Assembly: GCA_050908895.1 (NCBI GenBank)
Contig: CP171222.1
Span: forward strand, 558,001 to 622,000
Source: S5-A14a sp050908895
Lineage (GTDB): Bacteria; Bacillota; Clostridia; Peptostreptococcales; Anaerovoracaceae
Length of the DNA stretch: 64,000 nt
Reading direction: 5' to 3'
The translations under genes were made by a program, and so were the position numbers. Of this stretch, positions 38,922-47,492 are shown piece by piece. Position 1 is the first letter of the stretch. Every line of letters begins with the position of its first letter. Under the pieces are notes generated by a model. The model made no database searches. It was not told the origin of the DNA and was given only the letters and a program-made list of their open reading frames with translations.

Positions 38922-40343
38922 ATGCAGCTTTTAGATATAAAAAGAATGGCTCATAACATTCTTGAAAATCAAAACATAGAAAGCAGTTTTATCGAATATA
39001 AAAAGTCGGCAAATTTTAAAGATAAAATTCTAAAAACTGCTTGTGCCTTTGCCAATAACTATATGAACAATGAGATAGGCTTGTTGTTTGTTGGTATTGA
39101 AGAAGTCGATGATAAAGAAACGGGAGAAAAAGCAATTCCTAAAAGACCGATTGAAGGGATAAAGGAAGCAAAATTAGAGGGAATAGAAAATGAACTTAAA
39201 TCGCTCCTTGCCAATATTCATCCTAAAATCAACTATCACATTATTACGGATCAAATTGATGATGAATACTATATCGTAGTTGCGGTAGAAAGTGGTAGTA
39301 ACGGTCCGTTTCAAACAAGTGAAAGGGCAGAAAAAGATAAAGATATTCGATTAAAGGCAGGAAGATATATTAGAGTCGGTAGAGATTCAAGGCTTCCAAA
39401 TCCAACCGAAGAATTTGAACTTTTGAAGAAGTTTGCAAACTTTTCTTTTAGCTCAAACTTGAACGATACAGCTACCATAGATGATTTAAGCTATGAATAT
39501 ATGAAAGAATATTTGCTTCAAACAGGAGCAAAAAAAGATATTAGAGAAATGTCTAAGCTGGATATGGCAAAGAGTATGGGGCTTGTCAGTGAAAGTGAGT
39601 ATGGCGGTTATAGAGCTAAAAATTTTGCTGTGCTGATGTTTGCGGAAACACCAAATAAATTTATTCCAAATGCCCATGTTGAAATCATAAGAGAAATTGA
39701 TGGAACTGATAAAATGGAATCAAAGAAATTTGATGGTCCGGTTTGGATACAGGCAAAGCAAGTCAGCAAATATTTTGAAGATAATATTATGGCTTCATAT
39801 ACCATAAGGGAAGCGGATAAAATCGAGCATAAGATTGTCTATAACTATCCTCTTACAGCATTTAAGTATTATGAGATTGATATGAAAGGTCATATGACCA
39901 TGCACAAGCTGTATCTAGATCCATTTATGGATATGTGTAATGGTGAAATTATAAGCTTTGGAATAGCGAGGCAACCATCAGCTAAAAATATTATGGATGC
40001 ATTAGAACAGGCAATTGCAATAACCTCTGATTGTCCATATCGAAGAACATTCCACTCAGATCAAGGTTGGGCATATCAGATGAAGGCATACTCGCGTCGT
40101 CTTAATGAAGAAAGAATTTTCCAAAGTATGTCACGCAAAGGAAACTGCCATGACAACTCTGTTATGGAGAACTTCTTTGGTCTGCTTAAACAGGAAATCT
40201 ATCATGGTGTAGTTTACTATAGTTATGAAGAATTAAAGTCAGAAATTGAACGATACATTAAGTATTACAACGAGCAAAGAATAAAAGAAAAACTAGGATG
40301 GATGAGTCCTGTGCAATACAGACTTAGTCTCTTAGCTGCATAA
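38922..40343 (+). CDS. Chimera: AlbA_2-domain protein fused in frame to IS3 transposase tail
   Basis: Starts at ATG 38922 (GAGGAGG upstream). Residues 1-310 are a Schlafen/AlbA_2 divergent AAA-4 type protein: FIEYKKSANFKDKILKTACA, LLFVGIEEV, RYIRVGRDSRLPNP, then YLLQTGAKKDIREMS winged region up to NYPLTAF. At about 39858-39866 it passes without a break into the end of an IS3-family (IS150 group) orfB: KLYLDPFMDMCNGEIISF, FHSDQGWAYQM, QSMSRKGNCHDNSVMENFFG. The ATPase loses its C-terminal half and the transposase its N-terminus and first catalytic Asp, so a normal role for either is unlikely. Confidence 0.85.
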   Translation: MQLLDIKRMAHNILENQNIESSFIEYKKSANFKDKILKTACAFANNYMNNEIGLLFVGIEEVDDKETGEKAIPKRPIEGIKEAKLEGIENELKSLLANIHPKINYHIITDQIDDEYYIVVAVESGSNGPFQTSERAEKDKDIRLKAGRYIRVGRDSRLPNPTEEFELLKKFANFSFSSNLNDTATIDDLSYEYMKEYLLQTGAKKDIREMSKLDMAKSMGLVSESEYGGYRAKNFAVLMFAETPNKFIPNAHVEIIREIDGTDKMESKKFDGPVWIQAKQVSKYFEDNIMASYTIREADKIEHKIVYNYPLTAFKYYEIDMKGHMTMHKLYLDPFMDMCNGEIISFGIARQPSAKNIMDALEQAIAITSDCPYRRTFHSDQGWAYQMKAYSRRLNEERIFQSMSRKGNCHDNSVMENFFGLLKQEIYHGVVYYSYEELKSEIERYIKYYNEQRIKEKLGWMSPVQYRLSLLAA

Positions 40344-40406
40344 AAATTGCGTAACAGATTCTAATATCTGTTACGCAATAAAAGTCTAACTTTTGGGGGT
40401 CACATC
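39861..40406 (+). mobile_element. IS3-family (IS150-like) remnant, 3' part
   Basis: Contains the C-terminal part of orfB, a strong hairpin after it (ATTGCGTAACAGAT / ATCTGTTACGCAAT, 40347-40379) and the right terminal repeat GTCTAACTTTTGGGGGTCAC (about 40385-40406). The left end and orfA are absent. Confidence 0.75.
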
Positions 40407-40448
40407 ACTAACCGCCTTTTTTTATTTGGAAAAACGAAGGAGGTAAAA

Positions 40449-41996
40449 ATGCGAATAAATGATTTTCATAACATTTTGGAGCTTATAAAACAAGATGTGC
40501 TTCATAGTGAAGCAGAGTATCTGAAGCTCTTAAAGGTTGTCGGAAACAATCAAAGATATGACTTTAGAAGTCAATTAAGTATCTATGATAAAAATCCTGA
40601 AGCAATAGCTTGTGCCAAGTTTGACTACTGGAGGGAACGCTTTAATCGAACAGTAATGCGAGGACAGAAAGGTATCCCTATTTTAGAGGACTATGGCACA
40701 TACAAAAAAGTGGACTATATTTTTGATATAAGCCAGACAGTTTCAAGAAACAGAGATGTCAACGAGGTAAATCTTTGGAGATTTGATAAAGAAGCCCATC
40801 AAGATGTGTTAAAGGAAATGATAAAAAGCGAGGGCTATGAGGAAAGTGAAAGCACACTTGAAAAAATCTTTTCTTTAAGCAGACTCTACGGTGATGAAAA
40901 AATAGATACCTTAATGAATGAACTTAGAGTAGCGGATGAGGATAGAATATCCTTTACCAAGTTTGTAAGGGACTCGGTAAGCTATGCGGTAGCGTCAAGA
41001 TTTAAGTTAGATTATTCGATAGATTACGAGCTTTTAAGAGAGAATTTTCAAAGACTTGACAGCATATCTCTAATGAGTCTTGGTGAAACCGTATCGGATA
41101 TTAGCGGAAAGATTATTGATGCGACCATTCAAAAAAGCAAAGAACTTGAGCTTCAAAAAGAAGTTTTAAGAGGAAAAGAAGCGGGATATAATAAGATTAA
41201 AGAAGAATTGGAGGAGGTAGAAGAATATGTACTTCGACGAGATGATCAGGGAAGAAATGAAAATGAGCGAGTTCTCCGAAATGGAGAGTACAGACGAGAT
41301 AATAGAGAAAATCAGGGAGAATACGCTAAACAGCTTGGAGGAAGAGACGGACTTCATAAGGAAGTATCCAAATCCGACCTACGCAGTGATGAGGCTGGAG
41401 TTTCTTTCACAGAGCGAGGAGCAGAGCCACTTCGAGATGTTAGTAGATCTATACAAGGAGAAGAAGTTGACAGGACACCTGATGGACATTCAGAAACAGG
41501 CGATAGAATTTATGAGAACAGAGAAACCGAAACTGATGGCAGCTTGGAAGATAGAGGACGAAAACAACCCGCAGTATGGGGCGATGATTTCAGCCCTAAA
41601 GGAAGTGACCATCAAGGAAGTAGTGGAAATTTAAAAGAAAATACTGAGGTAGAGATAAGAGAAGCTGAAAAGGCTTCTTTTTCTTTACCCGAAAATTCAT
41701 ATGGACAGATACGCCTTACGATTCCGCTAACTGAGAAGGATATAGATACCGTCCTTATTAACGGAGGAAATCACGATGGCGGCAGACTTCCTGTTATTGC
41801 TGAGTTTTCCAAAGAAAAAACAGTAGAAGAATTGGGAGAATACCTCAAAGATACCTTTAAAGGCGGAAACGGGTTTTACATTGATGAAAGAGAAGTATCT
41901 TCCTGGTATTCGGATATGATAGGGAAAGCGGCGATGCCTTTGGACTTGTGCTTGGGATTGAGCCGGAATGGGGATATTTTAATCTTGAGGAGCTGA
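40449..41996 (+). CDS. N-terminal part of the element helicase/methylase protein
   Basis: 515 residues. An ArdC-like N-terminal domain (RYDFRSQLSIYDKNPEAIAC, VMRGQKGIPILEDYGTYKKV) is followed by a helical part and then a low-complexity charged linker (about residues 255-400, many Arg, Asp, Glu, Gly). This is the layout of the first 500 residues of the very large LtrC/SNF2-like proteins of conjugative elements. The frame ends at 41996, 49 bases inside the next ORF, which is in another frame, so the original protein appears split by a frameshift or junction near 41920-41948. Confidence 0.72.
   Translation: MRINDFHNILELIKQDVLHSEAEYLKLLKVVGNNQRYDFRSQLSIYDKNPEAIACAKFDYWRERFNRTVMRGQKGIPILEDYGTYKKVDYIFDISQTVSRNRDVNEVNLWRFDKEAHQDVLKEMIKSEGYEESESTLEKIFSLSRLYGDEKIDTLMNELRVADEDRISFTKFVRDSVSYAVASRFKLDYSIDYELLRENFQRLDSISLMSLGETVSDISGKIIDATIQKSKELELQKEVLRGKEAGYNKIKEELEEVEEYVLRRDDQGRNENERVLRNGEYRRDNRENQGEYAKQLGGRDGLHKEVSKSDLRSDEAGVSFTERGAEPLRDVSRSIQGEEVDRTPDGHSETGDRIYENRETETDGSLEDRGRKQPAVWGDDFSPKGSDHQGSSGNLKENTEVEIREAEKASFSLPENSYGQIRLTIPLTEKDIDTVLINGGNHDGGRLPVIAEFSKEKTVEELGEYLKDTFKGGNGFYIDEREVSSWYSDMIGKAAMPLDLCLGLSRNGDILILRS
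41227..41634 (+). CDS. Overprinted ORF inside the helicase linker
   Basis: 135 residues in the +1 frame relative to the enclosing gene, with a plausible start (GGAGGTAGAAGAAT before ATG 41227). Unlike a chance frame it has normal-looking composition: FIRKYPNPTYAVMRLEFLSQ, LTGHLMDIQKQAIEFMRTEK, NPQYGAMISALKEVTIKEVV. Its second half has the layout of TnpV-type proteins (L-x-x-x-L-x-DI-x-x-QA-x-E followed by a late helix). The enclosing frame is simple-sequence linker there, which suggests this frame may be the selected one. The function is unknown. Confidence 0.5.
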   Translation: MYFDEMIREEMKMSEFSEMESTDEIIEKIRENTLNSLEEETDFIRKYPNPTYAVMRLEFLSQSEEQSHFEMLVDLYKEKKLTGHLMDIQKQAIEFMRTEKPKLMAAWKIEDENNPQYGAMISALKEVTIKEVVEI

Positions 41997-44900
41997 AAGA
42001 ACTAAACGCACAAAGGCTTATTTTAGAGGATTTCCCAAAGACCTTTAGAGAGCTTAAAGACAGTGAACTTAAAAAGCAGATGGATGAGCAGGAGCTTCAG
42101 TCTGTCTTTAACGGAGAACTTAGCTTTGTAGAAGAAGAACTTGAAGCACCTGAAGAAACAGAAGAAGTTAGAAGGGCTGACACAGTTCAAGCTACCTTAT
42201 TTGATTACCTAAAGGATAGAGAAGAAGTAGAACTCAATGAAAAAGAGGGAAACCATTTAGAGGATTTTGCAGTTAAAGCAGGTGATACCGTCTACTTTCA
42301 TCATGAAGAGTACAAGATCAGAGAAATTTCTAAAAATGAAATCACAGGAAGAAATGACTTGTGGCTTGATCCTGTAAGAAGAGGAAACCATCAAATCCCG
42401 ATTATAGACTTTGAAGATAATGAGGACTTATTAAAGCAGATAAGCCTTGAAAGATCCAACTTTATTGTTGGAGATGAGGTTATATACAAGGACAAAAACT
42501 ATACCATCACAGACTTTGATGATATGGGAAATAACCTAAAGACAGTAACGGTTAAGGACAATACCGAATATCTTGGCGGTATGATAACAGGCTCCGATGT
42601 CATTCCTTATCGTCTTGAAAGCGACCTTGAGAGGGTATTTGAAAATCTGACATATAAAAAATCTGAGCAGACTAATGAAGAAATTGAAATAAAGAAAGCT
42701 GAGGCTCATAACTTCCAAATTAAAGAAGAAACGCTACCTGACAAGTTATCTCCAAGTGAGAGATTAAACAATAACCTTGAAGCAATCTCTATGCTGAGTC
42801 GCATTGAAAGCGGACAAAGAGAGCTTGACACTACAGCACAGGAGGTGTTGGCAAGGTATGTCGGCTGGGGCGGACTTTCCGAAGTATTTGATGAAAGCAA
42901 GGAAGGTCAATGGAAAGAGGCAAGGAGCTTCTTAAAAGAAAATCTATCGCAGGCTGAATACGAAGCTGCAAGAGAATCTACCCTAACGAGCTTTTACACA
43001 CCGAAAACCGTAATTGACGGAATATATAAGACGCTTTCGGATATGGGATTTAAACAGGGAAACATTTTAGAGCCATCAATGGGCATCGGAAACTTTATCG
43101 GTAATCTTCCTGATGAAATGAATAAGTCCAAGTTTTATGGCGTAGAACTTGACTCGGTAAGCGGTCGAATTGGAAAACTACTATACCCTGAAAGTGAAGT
43201 GCAGATTAAAGGACTGGAAGAAACTTCCTTTTCCAATAACTTCTTCGATGCAGTTATCGGCAATGTACCCTTTGGAGAATACAAAGTAAATGACAGGGAG
43301 TATAACAAAAATAACTTCCTTATCCATGATTATTTCTTTGCCAAGTCCATTGATAAAGTAAGAAACGGCGGTATTATCGCCTTTATTACATCAAGTGGAA
43401 CGATGGATAAAAAGGACGAAAGTGTAAGACGCTACCTTGCAGCAAGAGCAGAGTTTTTAGGAGCGATAAGACTTCCGAACGATACCTTTAAGGGCGTAGC
43501 AGGAACAGAAGTAACCTCAGATATTATCTTCCTAAAGAAAAGGGACAGTATCAGAGAAAGGGATGAGGGCTGGATTCATCTTGCTGAAGATGAGAACGGG
43601 CTTTTATATAACAAATACTTTGTTGATCATCCTGAACAGGTGCTTGGTTCTATGGAAGAAATATCCGGAAGATTTGGGAATACAATAGCTTGTCTGCCAA
43701 AAGAAAATACAGACTTAAAGGAGCTACTGACAAAAGCAAGCGAAGAAATATCTAAAAATGCTAATTATGAAGAAATAGAGCTACTTGATGATGAAATTAC
43801 CTCAATTCCTGCCACAGATGATGTTAAAAACTTTTCATATACCATTATTGATAATGAAGTTTATTACAGAGAAAACTCCCTATTTGTAAAGAAAGAAGTA
43901 ACGGATAAAAACAAGGAAAAGATTAAGGACTATCTTGAGTTAAATGCTACCTTAAAGGACGTTATTTACAAACAGAAAGAAGATTTTTCAGATGATGAAG
44001 TAAAGAAAGCTCAGGAAAAACTAAATGAAATTTATGACAGCTTTTCTAAGAAACATGGGTATGTCAATAACCTTTCTAATACCAGAGCCTTAAAAGAAGA
44101 TAGTAACTTTCCGCTTGTATCTTCCATAGAAATCCTTGATGAAGAAGAAAACTTTAAGGCTAAGGGAGATATTTTTTCAAAAAGAACAATCACAAAGGCA
44201 AAGACAATCGACCATGTAGATACTTCCCTTGAAGCTCTTGTGTTATCTATGTCTGAAAAAGGTTATGTGGACTTTGACTATATGGGAAGTCTTGCAGGAA
44301 AAGACAGATCTACTTTGATAGAAGAACTTAGAGGAGAAATTTACTTAAACATCAGGGAAGAACAAAACTTTTATAGACCGTTATCCTTTAATCTTGAAGA
44401 TGGAGATTTACCTTTTGCCTGTGCAAATGACAGCAATTCATATAAATATGGCTATGTAACAAAAGATGAGTACCTATCAGGAAATATCAGAGATAAGATT
44501 GCGATTGTTGACAGTTATCTTTCTAAGCTGAGACAAACGGAAAGAGAGCTGCCTCATCTTGGCTATGCGGAAGATGGCAAAGAAAAAGAGCTGATAAGCT
44601 ATGAGATGAACCGATTGGAATACCAAAAGGCAGAGCTTACAAAAGTTTTACCAAAGGAGCTTGAAGCAAGTGAAATCAATGTAAGACTTGGAGCAACTTG
44701 GATACCGATAAAAGATATTGAAAAGTTTATCTTTGAAACACTGAAAACTCCGGGCTGGGCAAGATGGGATATTAAGGTTAAATTTTCAAATCTCACAAGC
44801 GAATGGAATATTGAGGGAAAAAGCAAAGACAGAGGAAATGACCTTGCTGAAATGACCTACGGTACAAGTAGAGTAAGTGCCTATAAGCTGATTGAGGATG

Positions 44901-46771
44901 CCTTAAACCTTAAAGAAACAAAGGTATTTGACCAGATTGTAAATCCTGATGACTCCAAAACTTCTGTGATAAATAAAAAAGAAACCATGCTTGCAGGGCA
45001 AAAGCAGGAGCTTCTAAAAGAAGAATTTAAAAACTGGATATTTAACGATCAGGAAAGAAGAAACAGACTTGTAAAACTGTATAATGAGCGTTTTAACGCT
45101 ATCAGAAATCGTGAGTATGACGGAAGTAAGCTATCTTTTGAGGGAATGAATACGAAAATAGATTTAAGACCTCATCAGAAAAATGCTATTGCAAGAAGTT
45201 TGTATGGTGGAAATACGCTGCTTGCTCATGTGGTAGGTAGTGGAAAGACTTTTGAAATGGTGGCTTCCGCAATGGAATCTAAAAGGCTTGGGATGTGTTC
45301 TAAGTCTTTATTTGTTGTACCGAATCACCTGACAGGTCAAATCGGTCGTGAGTTTATGCAGCTATATCCGTCGGCTAACATCATGGTGGCAGATAAAAAA
45401 GACTTTGAGCCGAAAAATAGAAAAAGATTTATCGGTCGAATTGCCACAGGCGAATATGATGCGGTAGTTATCGGGCATACGCAATTTGAAAAAATTCCGA
45501 TGAGTAAGGAATATCAAAAAAAGCATATTCAGGATCAGATTGATGAAATCATAAACTATGTTGAGGAATATAAGCATGATAGAAATCAGAACTTTACGGT
45601 AAAACAGCTTGAAAAGACAAAGAAAAAACTTGAAACAAGGCTTGAAAAATTAAATGATGATTTTAAGAAAGATGATGTCATAACCTTTGAGGAATTAGGC
45701 GTTGATAAGCTTTTTATCGACGAAGCACATGGCTACAAAAATCTCTATCTTTACACAAAAATGAGGAATGTAGCAGGTATTGGTCAGTCTGAAGCCTTTA
45801 AGTCTTCCGATATGTTTATGAAGTGTCGCTATATGGATGAAATGACAAATGGAAAAGGTATCGTATTTGCAACGGGAACGCCTGTATCAAACTCTATGAC
45901 TGAGCTTTATACCATGCAGCGTTATCTTCAGTACGATAGCCTAAAGAAGAATAACTTGGAGCATTTTGATAGCTGGGCATCTACATTTGGTGAAACGCAG
46001 TCTGCTTTTGAGCTTTCTCCGGAAGGGACAGGATACAGAGTAAAGACAAGATTTTCCAAGTTCTATAACTTGCCTGAACTAATGTCTATGTTTAAGGAAG
46101 TTGCTGATATTCAGACAGCAGATATGCTTAATCTTCCAACACCTGAAGCACACTATGAGGTTATTAAGACCTTGCCAAGTGAGGAGCAAAAAGAAATCCT
46201 GAAGAGCCTTTCTGAAAGAGCAGATGATGTCAGAAATAGGGTGGTAGAGCCTGATGAAGATAATATGCTGAAGATTACCAATGACGGTAAGAAACTTGCC
46301 TTGGATCAGCGTTTAATCAATCCTCTTTTACCTGATAATCCTGACAGTAAGGTCAATGTCTGCGTGAAAAATGTCTTTGCTATTTGGGATAAGACAAAAG
46401 AGAATAAATCTACACAGCTTCTTTTCTCGGATATGTCCACTCCAAAAGGCGATGGAGAGTTTAATATCTATGATGATATTAGAGAAAAACTTGTAGCAAT
46501 GGGAATACCGAAAGAAGAAATAGCCTTTATCCATGAAGCTAATTCAGATAAACAAAAAGATGAACTTTTTGCAAAGGTAAGAAAAGGAGATGTGAGGATA
46601 TTACTCGGCTCTACTCAGAAAATGGGAGCCGGCACGAATGTTCAAAATAAACTGATTGCACTTCATGACCTCGATGTCCCTTGGCGTCCTGCAGATGTAG
46701 GACGGATTTTGCGGACATTCAAAATAAAAAAGAATGTGGAGGTAACAGACAATGGCAAAATCATTATTTGA
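41948..46771 (+). CDS. Large helicase/N6-methylase-like protein, 3' truncated
   Basis: 1607 residues. After a DUF2958-like start (LGIEPEWGYFNLEELKELNA) come a methylase-like domain with SAM motif LEPSMGIGNFIGN and INGxPFG-type motif IGNVPFG (altered NPPY), and an SF2 helicase: Walker A HVVGSGKT, DEAH in FIDEAHGYKN, FATGTPVSNSM, and motif VI region LGSTQKMGAGTNVQNKL. At about 46690 the conserved VPWRPAD ends abruptly and runs into GRILRTFKIKKNVEV, so the last helicase arginine motif and all that normally follows are lost. The gene fuses to the tet(O) module there. These proteins help single-strand DNA processing in element transfer. Confidence 0.82.
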   Translation: MLGIEPEWGYFNLEELKELNAQRLILEDFPKTFRELKDSELKKQMDEQELQSVFNGELSFVEEELEAPEETEEVRRADTVQATLFDYLKDREEVELNEKEGNHLEDFAVKAGDTVYFHHEEYKIREISKNEITGRNDLWLDPVRRGNHQIPIIDFEDNEDLLKQISLERSNFIVGDEVIYKDKNYTITDFDDMGNNLKTVTVKDNTEYLGGMITGSDVIPYRLESDLERVFENLTYKKSEQTNEEIEIKKAEAHNFQIKEETLPDKLSPSERLNNNLEAISMLSRIESGQRELDTTAQEVLARYVGWGGLSEVFDESKEGQWKEARSFLKENLSQAEYEAARESTLTSFYTPKTVIDGIYKTLSDMGFKQGNILEPSMGIGNFIGNLPDEMNKSKFYGVELDSVSGRIGKLLYPESEVQIKGLEETSFSNNFFDAVIGNVPFGEYKVNDREYNKNNFLIHDYFFAKSIDKVRNGGIIAFITSSGTMDKKDESVRRYLAARAEFLGAIRLPNDTFKGVAGTEVTSDIIFLKKRDSIRERDEGWIHLAEDENGLLYNKYFVDHPEQVLGSMEEISGRFGNTIACLPKENTDLKELLTKASEEISKNANYEEIELLDDEITSIPATDDVKNFSYTIIDNEVYYRENSLFVKKEVTDKNKEKIKDYLELNATLKDVIYKQKEDFSDDEVKKAQEKLNEIYDSFSKKHGYVNNLSNTRALKEDSNFPLVSSIEILDEEENFKAKGDIFSKRTITKAKTIDHVDTSLEALVLSMSEKGYVDFDYMGSLAGKDRSTLIEELRGEIYLNIREEQNFYRPLSFNLEDGDLPFACANDSNSYKYGYVTKDEYLSGNIRDKIAIVDSYLSKLRQTERELPHLGYAEDGKEKELISYEMNRLEYQKAELTKVLPKELEASEINVRLGATWIPIKDIEKFIFETLKTPGWARWDIKVKFSNLTSEWNIEGKSKDRGNDLAEMTYGTSRVSAYKLIEDALNLKETKVFDQIVNPDDSKTSVINKKETMLAGQKQELLKEEFKNWIFNDQERRNRLVKLYNERFNAIRNREYDGSKLSFEGMNTKIDLRPHQKNAIARSLYGGNTLLAHVVGSGKTFEMVASAMESKRLGMCSKSLFVVPNHLTGQIGREFMQLYPSANIMVADKKDFEPKNRKRFIGRIATGEYDAVVIGHTQFEKIPMSKEYQKKHIQDQIDEIINYVEEYKHDRNQNFTVKQLEKTKKKLETRLEKLNDDFKKDDVITFEELGVDKLFIDEAHGYKNLYLYTKMRNVAGIGQSEAFKSSDMFMKCRYMDEMTNGKGIVFATGTPVSNSMTELYTMQRYLQYDSLKKNNLEHFDSWASTFGETQSAFELSPEGTGYRVKTRFSKFYNLPELMSMFKEVADIQTADMLNLPTPEAHYEVIKTLPSEEQKEILKSLSERADDVRNRVVEPDEDNMLKITNDGKKLALDQRLINPLLPDNPDSKVNVCVKNVFAIWDKTKENKSTQLLFSDMSTPKGDGEFNIYDDIREKLVAMGIPKEEIAFIHEANSDKQKDELFAKVRKGDVRILLGSTQKMGAGTNVQNKLIALHDLDVPWRPADVGRILRTFKIKKNVEVTDNGKIII

Positions 46772-47126
46772 GGAACTGGGCGGCAAATACGAAAGGCAAG
46801 GGGATTATTTGATACCGTGCTTAACTGTACCCGCCGAAGAAGAACAGGCAATAGGCATCTGGGGGCAACGGCATTTAGATTATCTAAAACAGTACCGTAA
46901 AGTTACATACACCAATCTTCTTACAAGCGGCAGGCTAAACGCCTACCTTGCCGACATCAACAGACAGGCACAGGAACGCTTTGAAAGGCTCATAGAGGGT
47001 ATGAAACAGGCACAGGGCATAACGGAACAGCTAAAGGCAGAAAACGCCTTAGAATGGACAGGATGCCTCAATAACATAAGGGCTTGTGCGAGGGAGATTG
47101 TGGAAAAGGAAATTATTTTTGCATAA
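46752..47126 (+). CDS. TnpV-family element protein
   Basis: 124 residues, full length: MAKSLFEELGGKYERQGDYL, then IGIWGQRHLDYLKQYRKVTY, LLTSGRLNAYLADINRQAQE, QAQGITEQLKAENALEW. This is the transposon-encoded TnpV family, of unknown role, common beside resistance genes in Firmicutes elements. It has its own ribosome site (GTGGAGG) and overlaps the truncated helicase frame by 20 bases, marking the start of the second module. Confidence 0.9.
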   Translation: MAKSLFEELGGKYERQGDYLIPCLTVPAEEEQAIGIWGQRHLDYLKQYRKVTYTNLLTSGRLNAYLADINRQAQERFERLIEGMKQAQGITEQLKAENALEWTGCLNNIRACAREIVEKEIIFA

Positions 47127-47183
47127 ACAGATGATTAGTGGCAGGGGGAAATCCTGCCGCTTTTTCTGCTTTAGTTTGTCAGC

Positions 47184-47212
47184 TTGACAAATAAAGGGTT
47201 AAGGAATATAAT
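47184..47212 (+). promoter_or_regulatory. tet(O) promoter
   Basis: TTGACA (47184-47189), 17-base spacer, TATAAT (47207-47212). Consensus at all twelve positions. Confidence 0.9.
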
Positions 47213-47244
47213 TAGATTCAGTATTATACAAGGAGTTAATAAAT

Positions 47245-47268
47245 ATGCGGCAAGGTATTCTTAAATAA
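47245..47268 (+). CDS. Leader peptide of tet(O), MRQGILK
   Basis: A seven-codon ORF with AGGAG about ten bases upstream. Its bases GTATTCTTAAA (47255-47265) pair with TTTAAGAATAC (47347-47357), so ribosomes on the leader could change folding downstream. The same leader is known from tet(M)/Tn916-type genes. This is inferred from similarity to that system. Confidence 0.6.
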   Translation: MRQGILK

Positions 47269-47420
47269 ACTGTCAATTTGATAGTGGGAACAAAAAGTAG
47301 CAGTCCCGTTTCACTTTTAATATGGGGCTTAGTTTTTTGTACCCAGTTTAAGAATACTTTTATCATGTAATTTTATATGCCCGAAAACATATAAGTGTTT
47401 TGGGGCTATTGGAGTTATTT

Positions 47421-47456
47421 ACCCAGTGATAGGAGTATTTATCACTGGGTATTTTT
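47421..47456 (+). terminator. Attenuator hairpin in the tet(O) leader
   Basis: ACCCAGTGATA (47421-47431) pairs perfectly with TATCACTGGGT (47440-47450), then ATTTTT, 36 bases before tet(O). In tet(M) the equivalent hairpin ends transcription unless tetracycline slows ribosomes upstream. Confidence 0.85.
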
Positions 47457-47492
47457 ATGCCCTTTTTTGGGTGTTGATAGGAGGAAAATCAC

